Shown here: positions 23,663 through 35,770 of the stretch, one piece after another | How positions within the stretch are numbered: position 1 is the stretch's first letter | How the letters are laid out: the number at the start of each line of letters is the position of its first letter | Assembly: GCA_963693085.1 (NCBI GenBank) | Contig: OY856409.1 | Location: 301,396,058 to 301,460,057 of the forward strand | Direction of reading: 5' to 3' | Source of the DNA: Alisma plantago-aquatica | Lineage: Eukaryota > Streptophyta > Magnoliopsida > Alismatales > Alismataceae | Length of the DNA stretch: 64,000 bases | Notes under the pieces: generated by a model | What the model saw: only the letters and a program-made list of their open reading frames with translations | Told to the model about the DNA's origin: nothing | The model's database searches: none | Translations under genes and position numbers: made by a program

Positions 23663-26307
23663 TGTAAGGAGTGGGTTGAAGTCAACACCCAGGGAAGAGA
23701 ACAACAAAGGAAAAAGGACATCAACAAATGTTGAGTATGTGCAATAATGAACAACTATGCAATACTTAATAATCTCCAAAAGAAGAGCTTCCAAATTAAA
23801 GGATGTCAAAAGAAATTAGTTTCAAGAGAGTTATAACATTCCAAGAGATAAGGCATATCCAAATAATGAATGTTAAGTAGGGAATCTTACCTTTAAATAT
23901 TTTCCATTAATAATAACAATGATAAATTTGTGCATGTAATAAACAAAGACTAAAGTTATTTCAAGCAGGGTTGAGACACCATTGGATCTCAACCAAAAAA
24001 TATGGATGTAAAAGCACACCCTAGGAGGAAAAGCATACCTCTATAAATAATGGGTGGAAAAGCACACTCTGGGCGGAAAAGAATGCCCCTGTATATATGG
24101 TTGTACAGATGTACCACTATAAGAATTAAAACTAGTCTAAGCATGCACATAAATAGGGAAAAGGCAAGTACAAGTTTAGTCCATATGAAATAACAGGATG
24201 AGAGCATCCAAACATAAAGCATGTTGGGTCAGAGGACCCATAAGTATTATCCAAGAAAATAAGAATTTAAAATGATGAAAAAGATAACATATATTCATGC
24301 CTCATATGGTAAAGGTTATTTTGGTGATAAAAGCAATGCCTAGATAATAGAAAAGATGCACATACCTTAAATCTGGAGTTGCTAAATCAAAGGTTGAATC
24401 CTAACCTTCCAAATCTATGGTCAACTCAACCTACATGCATGTTTAGATCCTTTAATTAGGGTTTATGTGCTAAAGTATGTAGTTATGATGAAAACCCCTA
24501 AAAACCAAGTTCGATTGATGAATCCTAATTCAATTATTCAGATTGATCCAAAACTGACCTCATGGTTTTTTGAATATAATTCTTGATTCACCATCATAAA
24601 TTTATTAAGTATTATATTTTCTTTTATGATCATAAGTGAGAACAAACCCTAAAACTCAAATCCTTATTGAAAACCTTAGATTGATGTTTGATTACATCTT
24701 AGTGAGTTAGATCAGGGTTACTAACCATGGATGACTCCAAGGTTAAAATTTTATCCTTTAAAACATATGTTTAATTATTAGTGTGGTATTATGATTATTT
24801 AGAACTTTAAAAATATGATATTTAAAATTGGTGAACTAGGCGATGAAAATTGTACCACAAAATAGAGAAAATTCCAAGGATTTCAAAACATTTTTTTAAT
24901 TTTTGGATAACTAGAGAGAACGTTATGATTTTTTGAAAATTCGACCAATCACAATTTGAAAAAATTCCAAGTCAACGGCCCAGGGGACTGACCCGCTTAC
25001 TTGGCCCAATCACGGGTGGCCAAGCAAGCTCGGGTCATGGTCAAACTTGCCAACTCTTGAAACAAAAGGAGGACAATGAGATGACTCTTTTGGCCTTATG
25101 AAAAAACAAGAAAAAGAAGTGAAAGGGGGAAAAATGGGGAAACAACCAGGGGTCATCTTCCCCAGCCACCCACACACCATGGTTGTGCTTCTGAGTAGTA
25201 GATGCGAGCCCGCTTTGGGCATTTCTACAAATGGTGACAAAATAGCAAAAATAAGGCACAAAAACAAAGAGAAGAGGGTCCCGAACTCACCTCTCAAGCC
25301 GATCAAAGACCAAAGCTACGGGCTGCTTACACAGGGTGCCACAAGACTGAGGTGAAGAAATAGGTCATCAGCGGCTCAAGGGCAACCAACAAACAAATTG
25401 AGTGAAGGAAACTTCACTTCAGATGGCGGTGCATCTAGGGCTAGGGTTACTTGCTTATATAGTTGATGTTTTGGGCATTGGGACTAGATGGTTCGATAGA
25501 GTTGGGATGAGAATTGGGTTATTCCTCATTACTTGATAAAACTTTGTAAGAAATACCTGGATCTGTGTGGATTTCACTCATGAAACTGATGGTGAAGAAA
25601 AATCGGAATGATTGAATATTGAGCAAGAAATTCGTGTTTTACCATCCAGTTTATGTTCCTACTGGTTTCCTATTTGGGTGTGGGTTGAAGATGACGTGCC
25701 CATTATCTGGTCGAGATCCAAAAGTGGATAAAGGGGCAAACATCCTCTAAAGTCAGACTGATAGCGTGACACCAAAATAAATTGAGAACAGTTAGGATTT
25801 GGATAATGTGGCATTAAATGATTATCCTTTTTATGACCAAACCCAATTGGGGTAGCAAATAAAGTGCAAATAAGAAGAAAATTGGCAAGTAGGCTAATTA
25901 AGACCCAAGGAATACGATTTTGGAAATTTGACTTTTGGATAATTTTAATGTGTGAAACTCCCAATCCAATAAAAGGTGTATTTTTTATATATAATTGTTC
26001 CTTTATTATTTCTTAACCAGATTTTGTGGGTAACTCTCTCTTAACCAAACCTACTCACAGGAAAAATCTATAAAGCTAATTTTAATCTTAAATGCCTTAT
26101 TTTGATAATTTTTCACAAACAATCCATAGGTAATGAATAACCTTATTTTCTTATATGAAAATCATAAATATTTGTATTTTTGCATTAAACTCCTATATTG
26201 AATGATTCCAACATCCTAGTACCTATAACTCTAAAAGGAGGGTTCAAAAATACATTAAAATAAAAGAATTAAAAAGGTGATATTTACAAAAGTTTGGGAA
26301 TGTTACA
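23663..26307 (-). repeat. Element 2, 5' LTR
   Basis: It is 2645 bp, TGTAAGGAGTG to GAATGTTACA on the plus strand, and pairs with 12917-15549. It has a roughly 20-bp stretch near 24310-24330 that the partner lacks. No gene is supported. Confidence 0.95.
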
Positions 26308-26312
26308 ACAAG
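26308..26312. other. Target-site duplication of element 2, right copy
   Basis: ACAAG here matches GCAAG at 12912-12916 with one change. The reading frame of element A's RT resumes directly after it. Confidence 0.8.
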
Positions 26313-27160
26313 AGAAGGAATAATGCTTGGGCACAAAATTTCTAAGAAAGGCATGGAAGTAGACAAAAGCAAGATGAAAGCTATATCAAAGTTAGCCCTG
26401 CTAAAATTGGTCATAGGAGTTATGACCTTTCTAGGCATGCTAGATACTACAGAATATTTATAAAAGATTTATCAAAGGTTGCAAAGCCATTATCAAACCT
26501 CCTCGCTAAAGATGTGGAATTTGATTTCTCCGACAAGTGTCTTGAAGTGTTTGAAATTCTAAAAAGTGCCCTAACAACAGATGCAATTCTACAAGCACCT
26601 GATTGGGATTTGCCTTTTAAAATCATGTGTGATTCTAGTGACTATGCCATCGGGGATGTCCTTGGACAAAGACGAGAGAAGAAGCACTATGCAATCTATT
26701 ATGCTAGTAGAACTCTCGATGAAGCTCAAGTAAATTACACCACAACCAAGAAAGAGATGCTAGTAATGTATTTGCTTTTGACAAGTTCAAGTCTTATTTG
26801 ATAGGATCGAAAGTAAAAGTGTACATAGACCATGGGGCCATAAAGTATCTCATGAAGAAAAAGGACACAAATCCAAGACTGTTACGATGGGTTTTGTTGC
26901 TATAAGAGTTTGATCACGAGATCGGGGACAAGAAAGGAATGAAGAACATAGCCATCGACCACTTGTCAAGAATAGTATTCACTGAAGAAAATCAACCACC
27001 AATAAATGACAACTACATAGATGATGTCTTGTTGATGGCCAAGTCAGTCAAACCAAATCTGCCTTGGTTTGCTGATATCTATAACTACTTGGCCTGTGAA
27101 AAATTGCCTCCCAAGATAACTTACAACCAAAAGAAGAAGTTTTCCCTAATCTGAAGAATT
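26313..27160 (+). pseudogene. Element A RT C-terminus and RNase H
   Basis: REGIMLGHKISKKGMEVDKS picks up the RT frame interrupted at 12911. After a shift it continues with FIKDLSKVAKPLSNLLAKDV and the RNase H domain: [59 protein letters not shown]. The acidic residues in CDSSD and TTKKE are kept. [20 protein letters not shown] and GDKKGMKNIAIDHLSRI match the end of the Athila RNase H, where an ADHLSR-type motif is usual. It carries a few stops. Confidence 0.92.
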
Positions 27161-28311
27161 ATTACTAGGATGACCCTCTACTGTTTAAGATATGTTTTGA
27201 AAATTTATACTGACATTGTGTTCCAGAAGAAGTGGTGCCTCAAATCCTCAAGGAATGTCATTCTTCACCTTGTGGTGGTCACCATGGAGGCAAAAGGACT
27301 GTGGCTAAGGTCCTACAGTCAGGCTTTTATTGGCTGACACTCTTCAAGGATGTCATGTCTTTTGTCAAGTCTTGTAAGGAGTGCCAACTTGCGGGAAATA
27401 TTACAAAAAGAAATGAGATGCCTATGTCTGACTGGGTGGAAGTAGAGATATTTGATGTCTGGGGAGTGGATTATATGGGACCCTTACCATGCTCCAGAAG
27501 TAACAAGTACATTCTAGTTGCAGTAGACTATGTCTCCAATTGGGTAGAAGCTATAGGAACTCTCGCTTGTGACTCTAAAGAAGTTGTAAGACTATTTGAG
27601 AAGGCTATTTTTCCTAGATTCGGGGTTCCATGTACCGTCATCAGTGACGGGGGGCCCCATTTTGTAGAAAAATATTTGAAGCTTTATTGAAGAAGTACAT
27701 GGTCAAGCATAAGGGCACCACACCATATCACCCCCAGACGTCAGGACAGGTCGAAGTATCAAATAGATAGATTAAGTAGATATTGGAAACAAACATTCGC
27801 AGGACCCGTAAAGACTGGTCCATGAAGCTAGATGATGCCCTATGGGCATATAGAACCGATTAAAAAACATCGATAGGGACTACCCCCTACCAGTTGATCT
27901 ATGGAAATTTGTGCCATCTGCCACTAGAACTAGAGCACATGGCCCTTTAGGCCATCAAATTCTTAAATATGGATCTGGACTGAGCTAAAAAGAAAAGGTA
28001 TCTACAACTTTATGAGCTTGAGGAACTGAGGATACACGCCTATGAGAATGCCCGCATCTACAAGTAAATAATGAAGGTGTGGCATGTCAAGAATAAAGAT
28101 GTTTCTAAAGGAGATAAGGTTCTGCTGTTCAATTCAAGAATCAAGTTTTTTCTAGGAAACTTAGGTCTAGATGGTCTGGCCCATTCTATGTTGTCAAGAT
28201 CTACCATCCAGGGTGATGGAGATTACTAGTGAAAAGACTGGCACTTTTAAGGTGAATGGGCACAGAGTCAAAAGACACTATGAAGATGAAGCTTTTGTCA
28301 TAAGATCATAA
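27161..28311 (+). pseudogene. Element A integrase, all three D-D-E residues present but frameshifted
   Basis: The zinc-binding region reads ECHSSPCGGHHGGKRT and SCKECQ. Core motifs follow: FDVWGVDYMGPLP (first Asp), [27 protein letters not shown] (second Asp). After a frameshift near 27690 come [17 protein letters not shown] with the third residue Glu, then WAYRTD, TTPYQLIYG, a tail with KGDKVLLFNSRIKFF, and GHRVKRHYEDEAFVIRS before a natural-looking stop at 28309-28311. The frameshift and several stops inactivate it. Confidence 0.92.
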
Positions 28312-29865
28312 CTAGATTTACAAGATCCACATCTAATAACAACTGAAGAACCATGAGAAGTAAGAAATGAGAGTCAATCTAAATACTTTAAATTAGCACT
28401 TCTTGTGAGGCAACCCAAGGATTTACTACTTTCCTTAACTTTGCAAATCTTTCTACGTTTTCCACTAAGTTTAAACTGTGTATATATCAATTAGTCTAAA
28501 CTTTGAACTCCCCTATTTTAAACAATTTTGAATTTCCCTAAAATAGATAATCAATTATGGGACTCTATCTCTATTGTTATGATTTTGTTTGCTTTAATAT
28601 GAGTACACATGTTGTTTAAAACCTAAATTAGTGCTCTTAAAAATCCTTGTATTGATCGAAACACCTTTTTGTGTCACGGCCATGACACTAGTCATAGTTG
28701 AGACGATCAGTTTGTTAGCCTACCACTGCATTCACAATGACAGTCTCAGTCAAGATAAATGTCTCAGTCACGACACCCATTGGGTATAAAAGGGGAAAGT
28801 TTTTGTAACATTAAATCCCTTTGCTTTCTCTCTCACACACCTCCTCTCTGAAGAAACCTAGTAAAGAAGCACCGAGGACTCATGGAGTGATCGACGTCGA
28901 TGCTAGAGAGCCAGAGAATGACTATAGAAACCACACCTCATCAGCAAATACCCTCCATCCCCACTGCCGATTTTTTCATTCTCCCCTACCTCCTCCATTC
29001 TCTCCCTCTTCAACTCCAAAAAAGTACCCATACTCATTTCTACCTCTCTCAAGCTTTTCCTTATCTGATTCATGTCTTTTTACTTTCTTCTTATTGACTC
29101 ATAGATAGTTTTGCTCTGATCCTCACCTTCGATCATCGTCTTCCCTCCCTTCTTTCTCCCTAAACCCTAGTTTCAGCCTTTTGACTTTCTACGCTTTGCA
29201 CGCGGTCACGATCACTTTATGCCATTTTGACCGCGACGTTTACCCACCTTGCATAATCCCTTTTTCTTGTGTTTCCCCTCCATCTATCCCTTCCAATGTC
29301 TTGTTCATGATGAAGTTCTTAGTCACAAAACTTGTCATGGTCACTACATGCCAGGATTCCCTTCTCAATCTTTGACCTATCGCAACTGTGACATTTGTCA
29401 CAGTCACAACACTCATCGCGATCACGACATTATAGCTTCGTCTGAGTTTCGATCATCATGGTTTTAACCCCAGTGATCACACTCCTTCACCCCTTCTCTC
29501 TTCCAATCCTCCCAATTCCCCAAGCTCTGTGTATGCGTTGTGGTCGTGACAAGCAAGCTTTTCTACTTATGGAATCGAGATTTTAGCTACATGCACGATG
29601 CGGTCGTGACAGTTGTTTTGACCATTTAGGTCATGATAGTCATCTCGGTCGGGACATACCCATGTTCCCTTTTTAGTTTCTAACCTATCTCAATCGTGAC
29701 ATTCATCGTGGTTGTGACACACTCTTGTCATGATAGTTGCATGTCTTGATCTTTGTCTTGACCGCGACACCTAAAGAATCAATGAAAAATATCTAACATT
29801 ATAACCAACCTGCCATTATCTTCATAAGGAGTTCCTGATAACCTATTGTTTACCAAAATTATAGA
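28312..29865 (+). promoter_or_regulatory. Spacer between pol and the second ORF of element A, with TATA box and CACG/CGTG motif cluster
   Basis: No coding sequence is recognisable over about 1.55 kb. Near 28409 is GAGGCAACCCAAGG, a short landmark I recall following pol in Athila-like elements. A near-perfect palindrome, GTCACGGCCATGAC, lies at 28673-28686. TATAAAAG at 28785-28792 is followed by a C/T-rich, leader-like stretch. Copies of GTCACGAC/GGTCGTGAC recur to about 29770 (for example 28767, 29204, 29542, 29601). The second ORF starts at 29866. The arrangement looks like an internal promoter and leader; this is inference. Confidence 0.55.
28785..28792 (+). promoter_or_regulatory. Candidate TATA box upstream of the second ORF of element A
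   Basis: TATAAAAG preceded by GGG, about 1.07 kb upstream of the ATG at 29866, with a pyrimidine-rich region after it. Confidence 0.45.
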
Positions 29866-29977
29866 ATGTCTTCCTCCACCACCAACACCCTAGCAAATCA
29901 GCTGACATCCCTGGCAAGATACGATCAATAAAATTGAAAAAAGGCTTCACAAAGATGCGAACTTGATAGAAGAGAAT
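29866..29977 (+). pseudogene. Element A second ORF, 5' piece
   Basis: The ATG at 29866 starts MSSSTTNTLANQLTS. After a one-base shift the frame gives WQDTINKIEKRLHKDANLIE, a likely coiled coil. The frame is cut by element 4 and continues in phase at 39952 with RALLKLIKEKYENILNHKTP. Element C's second ORF also starts with MSS. The position after pol and the similarity further on suggest the Athila ORF-1/env-like group; its function is unknown. Confidence 0.6.
29973..29977. other. Target-site duplication of element 4, left copy
   Basis: AGAAT, identical to 39947-39951. Confidence 0.95.
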
Positions 29978-32900
29978 TTTTACGACCCATATCAGGGTTA
30001 GTCAATAAATACCTCAATTAGCGTGAACCACCTTGATTAGTGTTGAGTATCATATTAAATATCATGGTTAATCAAATAAGTTAATATGTGAATCAGTAGC
30101 TGAGATTGAATCACCTGAGGCAATTAATGATAATTGCAGTTCTGATTGTTAAGTTAATTGAGTGAGTTAAGTACTGACTGATGTAATTAGTGATTTGATC
30201 ATGTGTTACTAGTTAATTAGCATGATTTTGATGCCTCCAGTTGTAGAGAATCGCGTGCTTGAAAAGTTGCAAGAGGAATCACTCGAATCAGACATTCGAG
30301 TCAAACGTAATGATAGTTTTAAGATTTTTGGACCTAGTTGCAATTTTTCTAGTATTGGATCTTTTATTTTCTTTTATTGCTTTGGGGGTCGGTTACCCCT
30401 TTCCTTTATCTCTATCTTCCCGAGCGCAAGCAGAGGGGCGCCAGAGGCAATAGCTCATTTACGGCAGAGCGACACCAGGGCGATTCTTGCTCCCAACCTT
30501 GATCTTGGCTGCGCCCAACTCCACTCTTCTTCTCCTTTCCCTTTTCTTCTTCATCCACCTCGCCCTAGGGGCGCCCGACCTGCTTGAGCAAGCAGCGCCC
30601 AACAGAAATGGCGACCTGCAGAGCCGCAATAGCAGCTAATTAGCAGCATCTTGTCGGCCGTTTAGGGCTTAGAGGGGCTGCTATGGTGGCGCCCCACCTT
30701 CCTCTACCTTCCCTTCCTCTATCTTGGCCAAGTAGTGGCACCAGACCAGCAAGGGTGACGGCCGTCCAAGCAAGCCGCAGCAGCAGCTGCGAGGCGAAGA
30801 GGCCAGAGGGCAACCGGGCAGAAGTGAAAGGATTGTAGGTGGCTGATTCTGGGGATTCGTGGAGGTCTTCTTACTGCGCCTCGCTCCTCCACCATCATCC
30901 TTATCTTCTTCTTCTACCTCACCCATATGTAGCCTATCAACAGAGTATCTAGGGGCGGCACCCCATCTAACAGCTTCATCTGCGTGGAACTCCAACCAGC
31001 AGTAATGGCTTTAGCCACTATGGGGCATAGCCAACAACCCGATCCATTGCCTTGGAGGCTGTCCTTGAGGTCCAGACAATAAACCAACATCCCTAGTCCT
31101 CAATCAGCACCCAACTGAGCTCAATTCCAACCTGTACGTGCGAAGTAGAGCTGCTTGCAGCAGCAGGTCCGACTAGGGGCAGATTTGCCCAGGAAACACT
31201 AAGATAGCGGTGTCCTTGAGTTCGTCCGAGGTTCGTAAGCAAACCAGTAGTTGTTAGTCTTTGATTCGGCTTAAATCGAGTTCATCTTCAATGAGTTTTC
31301 CGTCTCTGCGCAGGTTGCACGGCGTGCAAAGTTACAGGAAGCGGAACGAGTTTCTGCCCAGGTTGCACGGCGTGCAAATCAGTTTGCACGGCGTGCAAAG
31401 TTGCAGAAAAGTAGAACAAAGGTGCACTGAAGGTGCACGGCGTGCAGCCCAGGTGCACGGCGTGCACGCTGCTGTAAAGGGCAGAATTAGGCGTGTTTGT
31501 GGATGTTTTCGGTGGTTACGAACACACCGAAGTGGGTGAGTAGTAGTTCATTTAGAAATAATTATTTAACTCAATTTAAATGCTTAATTACTTCTGCATC
31601 AGTTAGTATAACTTTTAAACAGTGTAGTACATACAATAGAGTATGTTAGATTCATTGGAACTTGAAATACTTGATATGCTTAATGAAAATGATGAAATTT
31701 CCTGTATTGTAGTTGCAATGTATTTGTTGATTTAAAAGTAGATGTTTAGCATTGAAACTGGATAAATGATACTGAATCATGTTTAAGGATGACAAAGGAT
31801 ATATATGTGCTTCATGTGATATTCAGAATGTGAAATAAGTATGAAATGTGATATTCCTGTTTAAAAGATTATATGTTAATCAGTTCATAGACTTAGGTGC
31901 CCTAACACCGTAGAACCCCTTTAGATAGATCTGCTTCTTAGGGGTGAAACTCGTGTTGCAACAATAATTGTGCGGAGTCACGGTGGCACGAGGAAAGAGA
32001 ACCAGTGTTGCAACAAGAACCGTGCGGAGTCATGGTGGCACTGGGGGAAATTATGGGTTATTGCAACAAGAACCGTGCGGAGTCATGGTGGTAACCCAGT
32101 GAGACTCTCCGCCTGTGTGCTCAGGTTAGTGAGGAGGAGTCTAGAGTACTCAGAGTAGTGCTTTGAGGCTGGTGAGCCTGTGGGTCCTGTGGCAGAACAG
32201 GGCTGGCATCAGACTTAGCATTTCCCGGGTGTGTCGCTAAGTCTTGTACGGTGGGATCGTAGTTCGCTATGGATCTTCATATGCAGAGTACACTGCATAT
32301 GATTAGGGCATAATAAAAATAAAAATATGAATCACATAGGATTGCAGTAAATTTAATATGTTAAGAGATTTGAACTTCTATGCCAATTCTCTATAATTGT
32401 TTAATTGTTTAAGACATCTGATGTTGCGTAGAAATGAGATAGTTATCTGTAAATCTGTTGTGTCATTAGAACTGCCCTGTTTAATATTGCATTTATGCTT
32501 TATTTCAATTTTATATAATTGATGAGTTGTTTAGTGATAGCTAAATGAAAGGCTATTCACTGAGCGAGTAGGCTCATACCTCTACTCAAAATATTTTCAG
32601 GTCATCATCAGCAGCAGGAATCTGAAGGATCTTTTCATCCTAACGCTTAGTCTGTAGAAGGTATACGTAGTTAGCAGTTAGAGGTCTCTTAGTCCTTTCC
32701 CCTCGATCTTTGGGACATGGTGTGGGTGAGAGAGAATGTGTATAAAGATGTAAATTAACTGTTATGCTTTATTTTATGTCGAACAATGTAATATGCTGTA
32801 GACGCTGTTTATATTGCTAGTCAGTTTAATAAAAATGCTTCCGCAGTTTGTTTAGATTTAGTTTACAGCATAAATCAGGTTAACTTTTAATGTCTTTAAA

Positions 32901-32997
32901 AATGTTTTAAAAGCTTTGAGTGGTTTGGCTTGTGTGTAATCCCTCTGTCGCGTCCTAATCTCATGATTTGTGGGTAATGCGAGATCGGGGTGTGACA
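29978..32997 (+). repeat. Element 4, 5' LTR
   Basis: It is 3020 bp. It starts TTTTACGACCC where the other LTR has TGTTACGACCC, so the terminal TG has mutated. It ends GGGGTGTGACA. It holds a visibly GC-rich block (about 30410-31540), five TTGCACGGCGTGCAA-type motifs (31315-31470) and three roughly 33-bp direct repeats beginning TTGCAACAA near 31956, 32008 and 32061. A 62-codon open frame (31970-32158) is identical in the other LTR, but this follows from the youth of the pair. Confidence 0.95.
31315..31470. repeat. Cluster of GCACGGCGTGC near-palindromes, left LTR of element 4
   Basis: Five copies near 31315, 31363, 31384, 31432 and 31452, several extended to TTGCACGGCGTGCAA. The arms are perfect inverted repeats around a single central base. 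The other LTR has six copies (38241-38420). Confidence 0.9.
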
Positions 32998-33000
32998 TCT

Positions 33001-33012
33001 TGGTATCAGAGC
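33001..33012 (+). other. Primer binding site of element 4 (tRNA-iMet)
   Basis: TGGTATCAGAGC, an exact plant initiator-Met site, three bases after the LTR end. Confidence 0.95.
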
Positions 33013-34679
33013 ATAGGTTGAGTATATGAATACTCTAAGTCAAGATCAGGGGACGATAAGAGACCAATAGGATTAGGACTTAGGTGTCTTCCTTCTAACT
33101 GCAATTTTATAACAGGAAATGTTCTGTTATAGTATTGCAGATGACAGGAAGTGGACGTGGTCACGAGAACCAAGTAAAGAGCTTATGTTGAATCGTTAGG
33201 GATCATTAGGATCGAAAGTTTTAAGTAAGGTACATAAAAAGTGACATGTTGTTAGCTCTGGGAGGTCTAAGTGTTTAGATACCCTGGCCAGGTGTCTGAA
33301 TACTTAGATTGACCAGTATCAAGCTACTCTGTCTGTTCTTCTCTGGATGCCCTGGCCAGGTATGCAGAGGAAGGATGGGCTAGAGAGAAACCTTAGAAAT
33401 CTTAGGGTTATGAGATAAGAAATTAATGTAGGAATAAGAGATTACATATAAGATGCGATTTAACTCTTGTCTATTATTGTTTATTTGATTTAAAGATCAC
33501 TATAAATGCTTTTATATGCATAAAAAATAGAATTTTCAGTTTGTAAAGCAAATAAGATTCTTTTATATTGTTGTGTCATGAAGTGAAAAGTTTAAAGTTT
33601 GTTTTCTTTGTATTAAAGTAGACCCGAAATTTATGTTTAAATGAGTTTGCTCTGAGTGGATATTCATTCCACATGTTTAAGATTAATAGGGGTAGATTAA
33701 TCCCGAGTAGCTCTTGGCTTCAGGACTACAGGTTCGGCCTGGTCCGGCTGGCAGGATGCGTTACTGGGATCTAATGACTCCTATTAACAATAAAATAAGA
33801 ATAGACTCTGGATGATTTAGACCCGTAACATAGTGAGAATGTATATACACTAGGATGTTTTAACTATGGTAAGAAGTCTAAATGTTCTTTGTCTTGAGAA
33901 TTAGGGTTTGAGAAGCATAGACCCTAATTGGCCCAAATTAGGGTTTTAATGACATATGAATACAAAATTTGACGAATAGAATGTATCACTAAATGATTTT
34001 TAGTATTTTATGTGTAACTCTGATTTAGCTCAAATTTGGATATGATTTGGATATATAAAATTTAAACAACATTGGAAAATATCAGAATTTTTGAAGAATG
34101 TTCTGACATGTTTATCGGCCGAGTTTACAACTCGACCGAATCTGCTGCAGACTGCAATATAGAAGTGCACTGTTTGATTTTTATTTATTTATTGGTAATT
34201 TTAAATGATCTCAAATTTTTACTGGAGGTCTGAAACTTCATTAGGTATAACATATTAAATTTCCAGAATTTTTGGAGCTTCTGTTAGCTATTTAATAAAC
34301 GAATTACAGAAACTATTGTGAAAACTGAATTTTCAGCCAGCATAATTAAAGTTGAGTGATGGGTTAATATGCTATTGACCCAAGCAGCTCAAATTGATCT
34401 ATATGATCGATCACACACACAATAATGTTATGATACTGATATGGACCAAAACCCTAGAATGATTAAAGTTGTAATAGTTTAAGGGATATCACTAGTGATG
34501 TAACCGTGAATACTAGTATCTTTGTAAAATAAGACCTTGAGATTTGTTCTATGAAAAGTAAACTGGCTTTGATAGTGATCTAGGGTTTTGAGGTAGATAA
34601 TCTGAACGGTACATGAGCAACATGTAATGACTTAGAGAAAAGAGTAAGACATAAACTTGAAATGTAACAATAAGAAAGT
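33013..34679 (+). other. Element 4 leader and non-coding interior
   Basis: A gag-like start ATGACAGGAAGTGG occurs at 33141 (MTGSGRGHENQ), but the frame is soon lost and no capsid or knuckle follows. The rest is AT-rich with no open coding sequence. An 11-bp inverted repeat with a 3-base loop and one mismatch lies at 34115-34139 (TCGGCCGAGTT...). A duplicated word CCCTGGCCAGGT occurs near 33282 and 33350. Confidence 0.6.
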
Positions 34680-35770
34680 AGCATAGAAAGCGGAGTATTA
34701 TCCGATATATGATCTGAAGATAGTTGATGTAGTTCATGTTTTTAAGACATGGCGTCACTATCTTTATGATGTGACAATAGATTACCACCCTGATAAAGAG
34801 AATGTGGTGAATGATGCTTTCAGCAGAAAGTCAAGTTCAACAGTTAATGCATTCTCTATGGCAGGTTTCAATAGAGACCTGTTAGTAGAAATGTGGAGGT
34901 TGAACTTAGACTTAGGGGTGACAACACAGAGTGGTTTGATTGTACAGATGAAAGTTAAGTCTATTTATTATGATCAGATCAAGGAACTACTATAGGGTGA
35001 TAGTGAGTTAAACCAGACCATGCATGACATGATAGAAGGAAAAGAGACCAGAGTTTAAGTTTTTAAGATGATAAGGTGTTGTATTAGCATGACATGTTGT
35101 GTGTACCTCGAGATAGTGAGTTGAAAGAAAAGATTTTTATGGAAGTGCATGTATTGATGTATGCTATGCTTTCAGGAAAACACTAAGATGTATATGAATC
35201 TCAAGGAGTTGAAACAGATGGTCAGATAGGCAGAAGGATGTAGCTGAGTACGTGGTTAGAAGTAGTGTGTGCCTGTAGGTTAAGGCTGAACCCTAGGAAA
35301 TCTATAGCTACCTTGTAATCTTTTTCTATGCCTGAATGGGAATGGGAACGTATCACAATGGATTTGTGATAGGGTTGCCCAAGACACCTAGAGGTTATGA
35401 CTCGATATGAATGATTGTGGATAGACTAATTTAGTCTGCTCGCTTTCTTCATATTAAGTCAACCTTTGATGTCTCGAAGCTTGACCAAGATATACATGGA
35501 TGAAATAATTAGGTTGCTTGGTAATCCAGTTTCAATCATGTCATTTTGAGAACCTAAGTTCACATCTAGGATTGTAGAAACAGTTGCATCGTGCTTCGGG
35601 CACAAAGATAAGATTCAGTACAACCTTTTTACCCGCATACGGATGGTCAGTCTGAGAGAACCATTCAGACTCTTAAGGACATGCTGAGAGCATGTGTTAT
35701 GCATCTCAGTGGAAGTTGGGAAGAACATTTAAGTCTTATAGAGTTTGCTTAGTGTGAATGTTGAGTTTAG
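34680..35770 (+). pseudogene. Element 4 pol remnant: RNase H end and integrase
   Basis: EYYPIYDLKIVDVVHVFKTW and RHYLYD are RNase H; then, after an internal deletion, VTIDYHPDKENVVNDAFSRK is its C-terminal motif. Integrase is reduced to scattered pieces, the clearest being HTDGQSERTIQTLKDMLRAC and SGSWEEHLSLIEFA near 35630-35760, which keep the catalytic Glu of GQSER. Protease, RT palm and most of the integrase core are missing or unreadable. The type is that of a chromovirus. Confidence 0.8.

Larger units (their letters stand above)
12917..26307 (-). mobile_element. Element 2: chromovirus-type (Tekay/Del-like) Ty3 retrotransposon, full-size but decayed
   Basis: A pair of 2.6 kb LTRs (12917-15549 and 23663-26307) brackets gag, protease, RT, RNase H, integrase and a chromodomain-like tail in that order on the minus strand, with a primer binding site and polypurine tract at the expected places. 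A 3.4 kb solo LTR interrupts the RT. Sampled LTR sequence differs by about 6-9% by eye. It inserted into the RT of element A. All coding parts carry stops or shifts and the integrase lacks its Glu, so it cannot move by itself. Confidence 0.93.

Noticed and set aside
31970..32158. 62-codon frame identical in both LTRs of element 4 as a conserved small protein
   Set aside because: The LTRs are only about 1.6% diverged, so identity over 190 bp is expected without selection; the frame spans short direct repeats.
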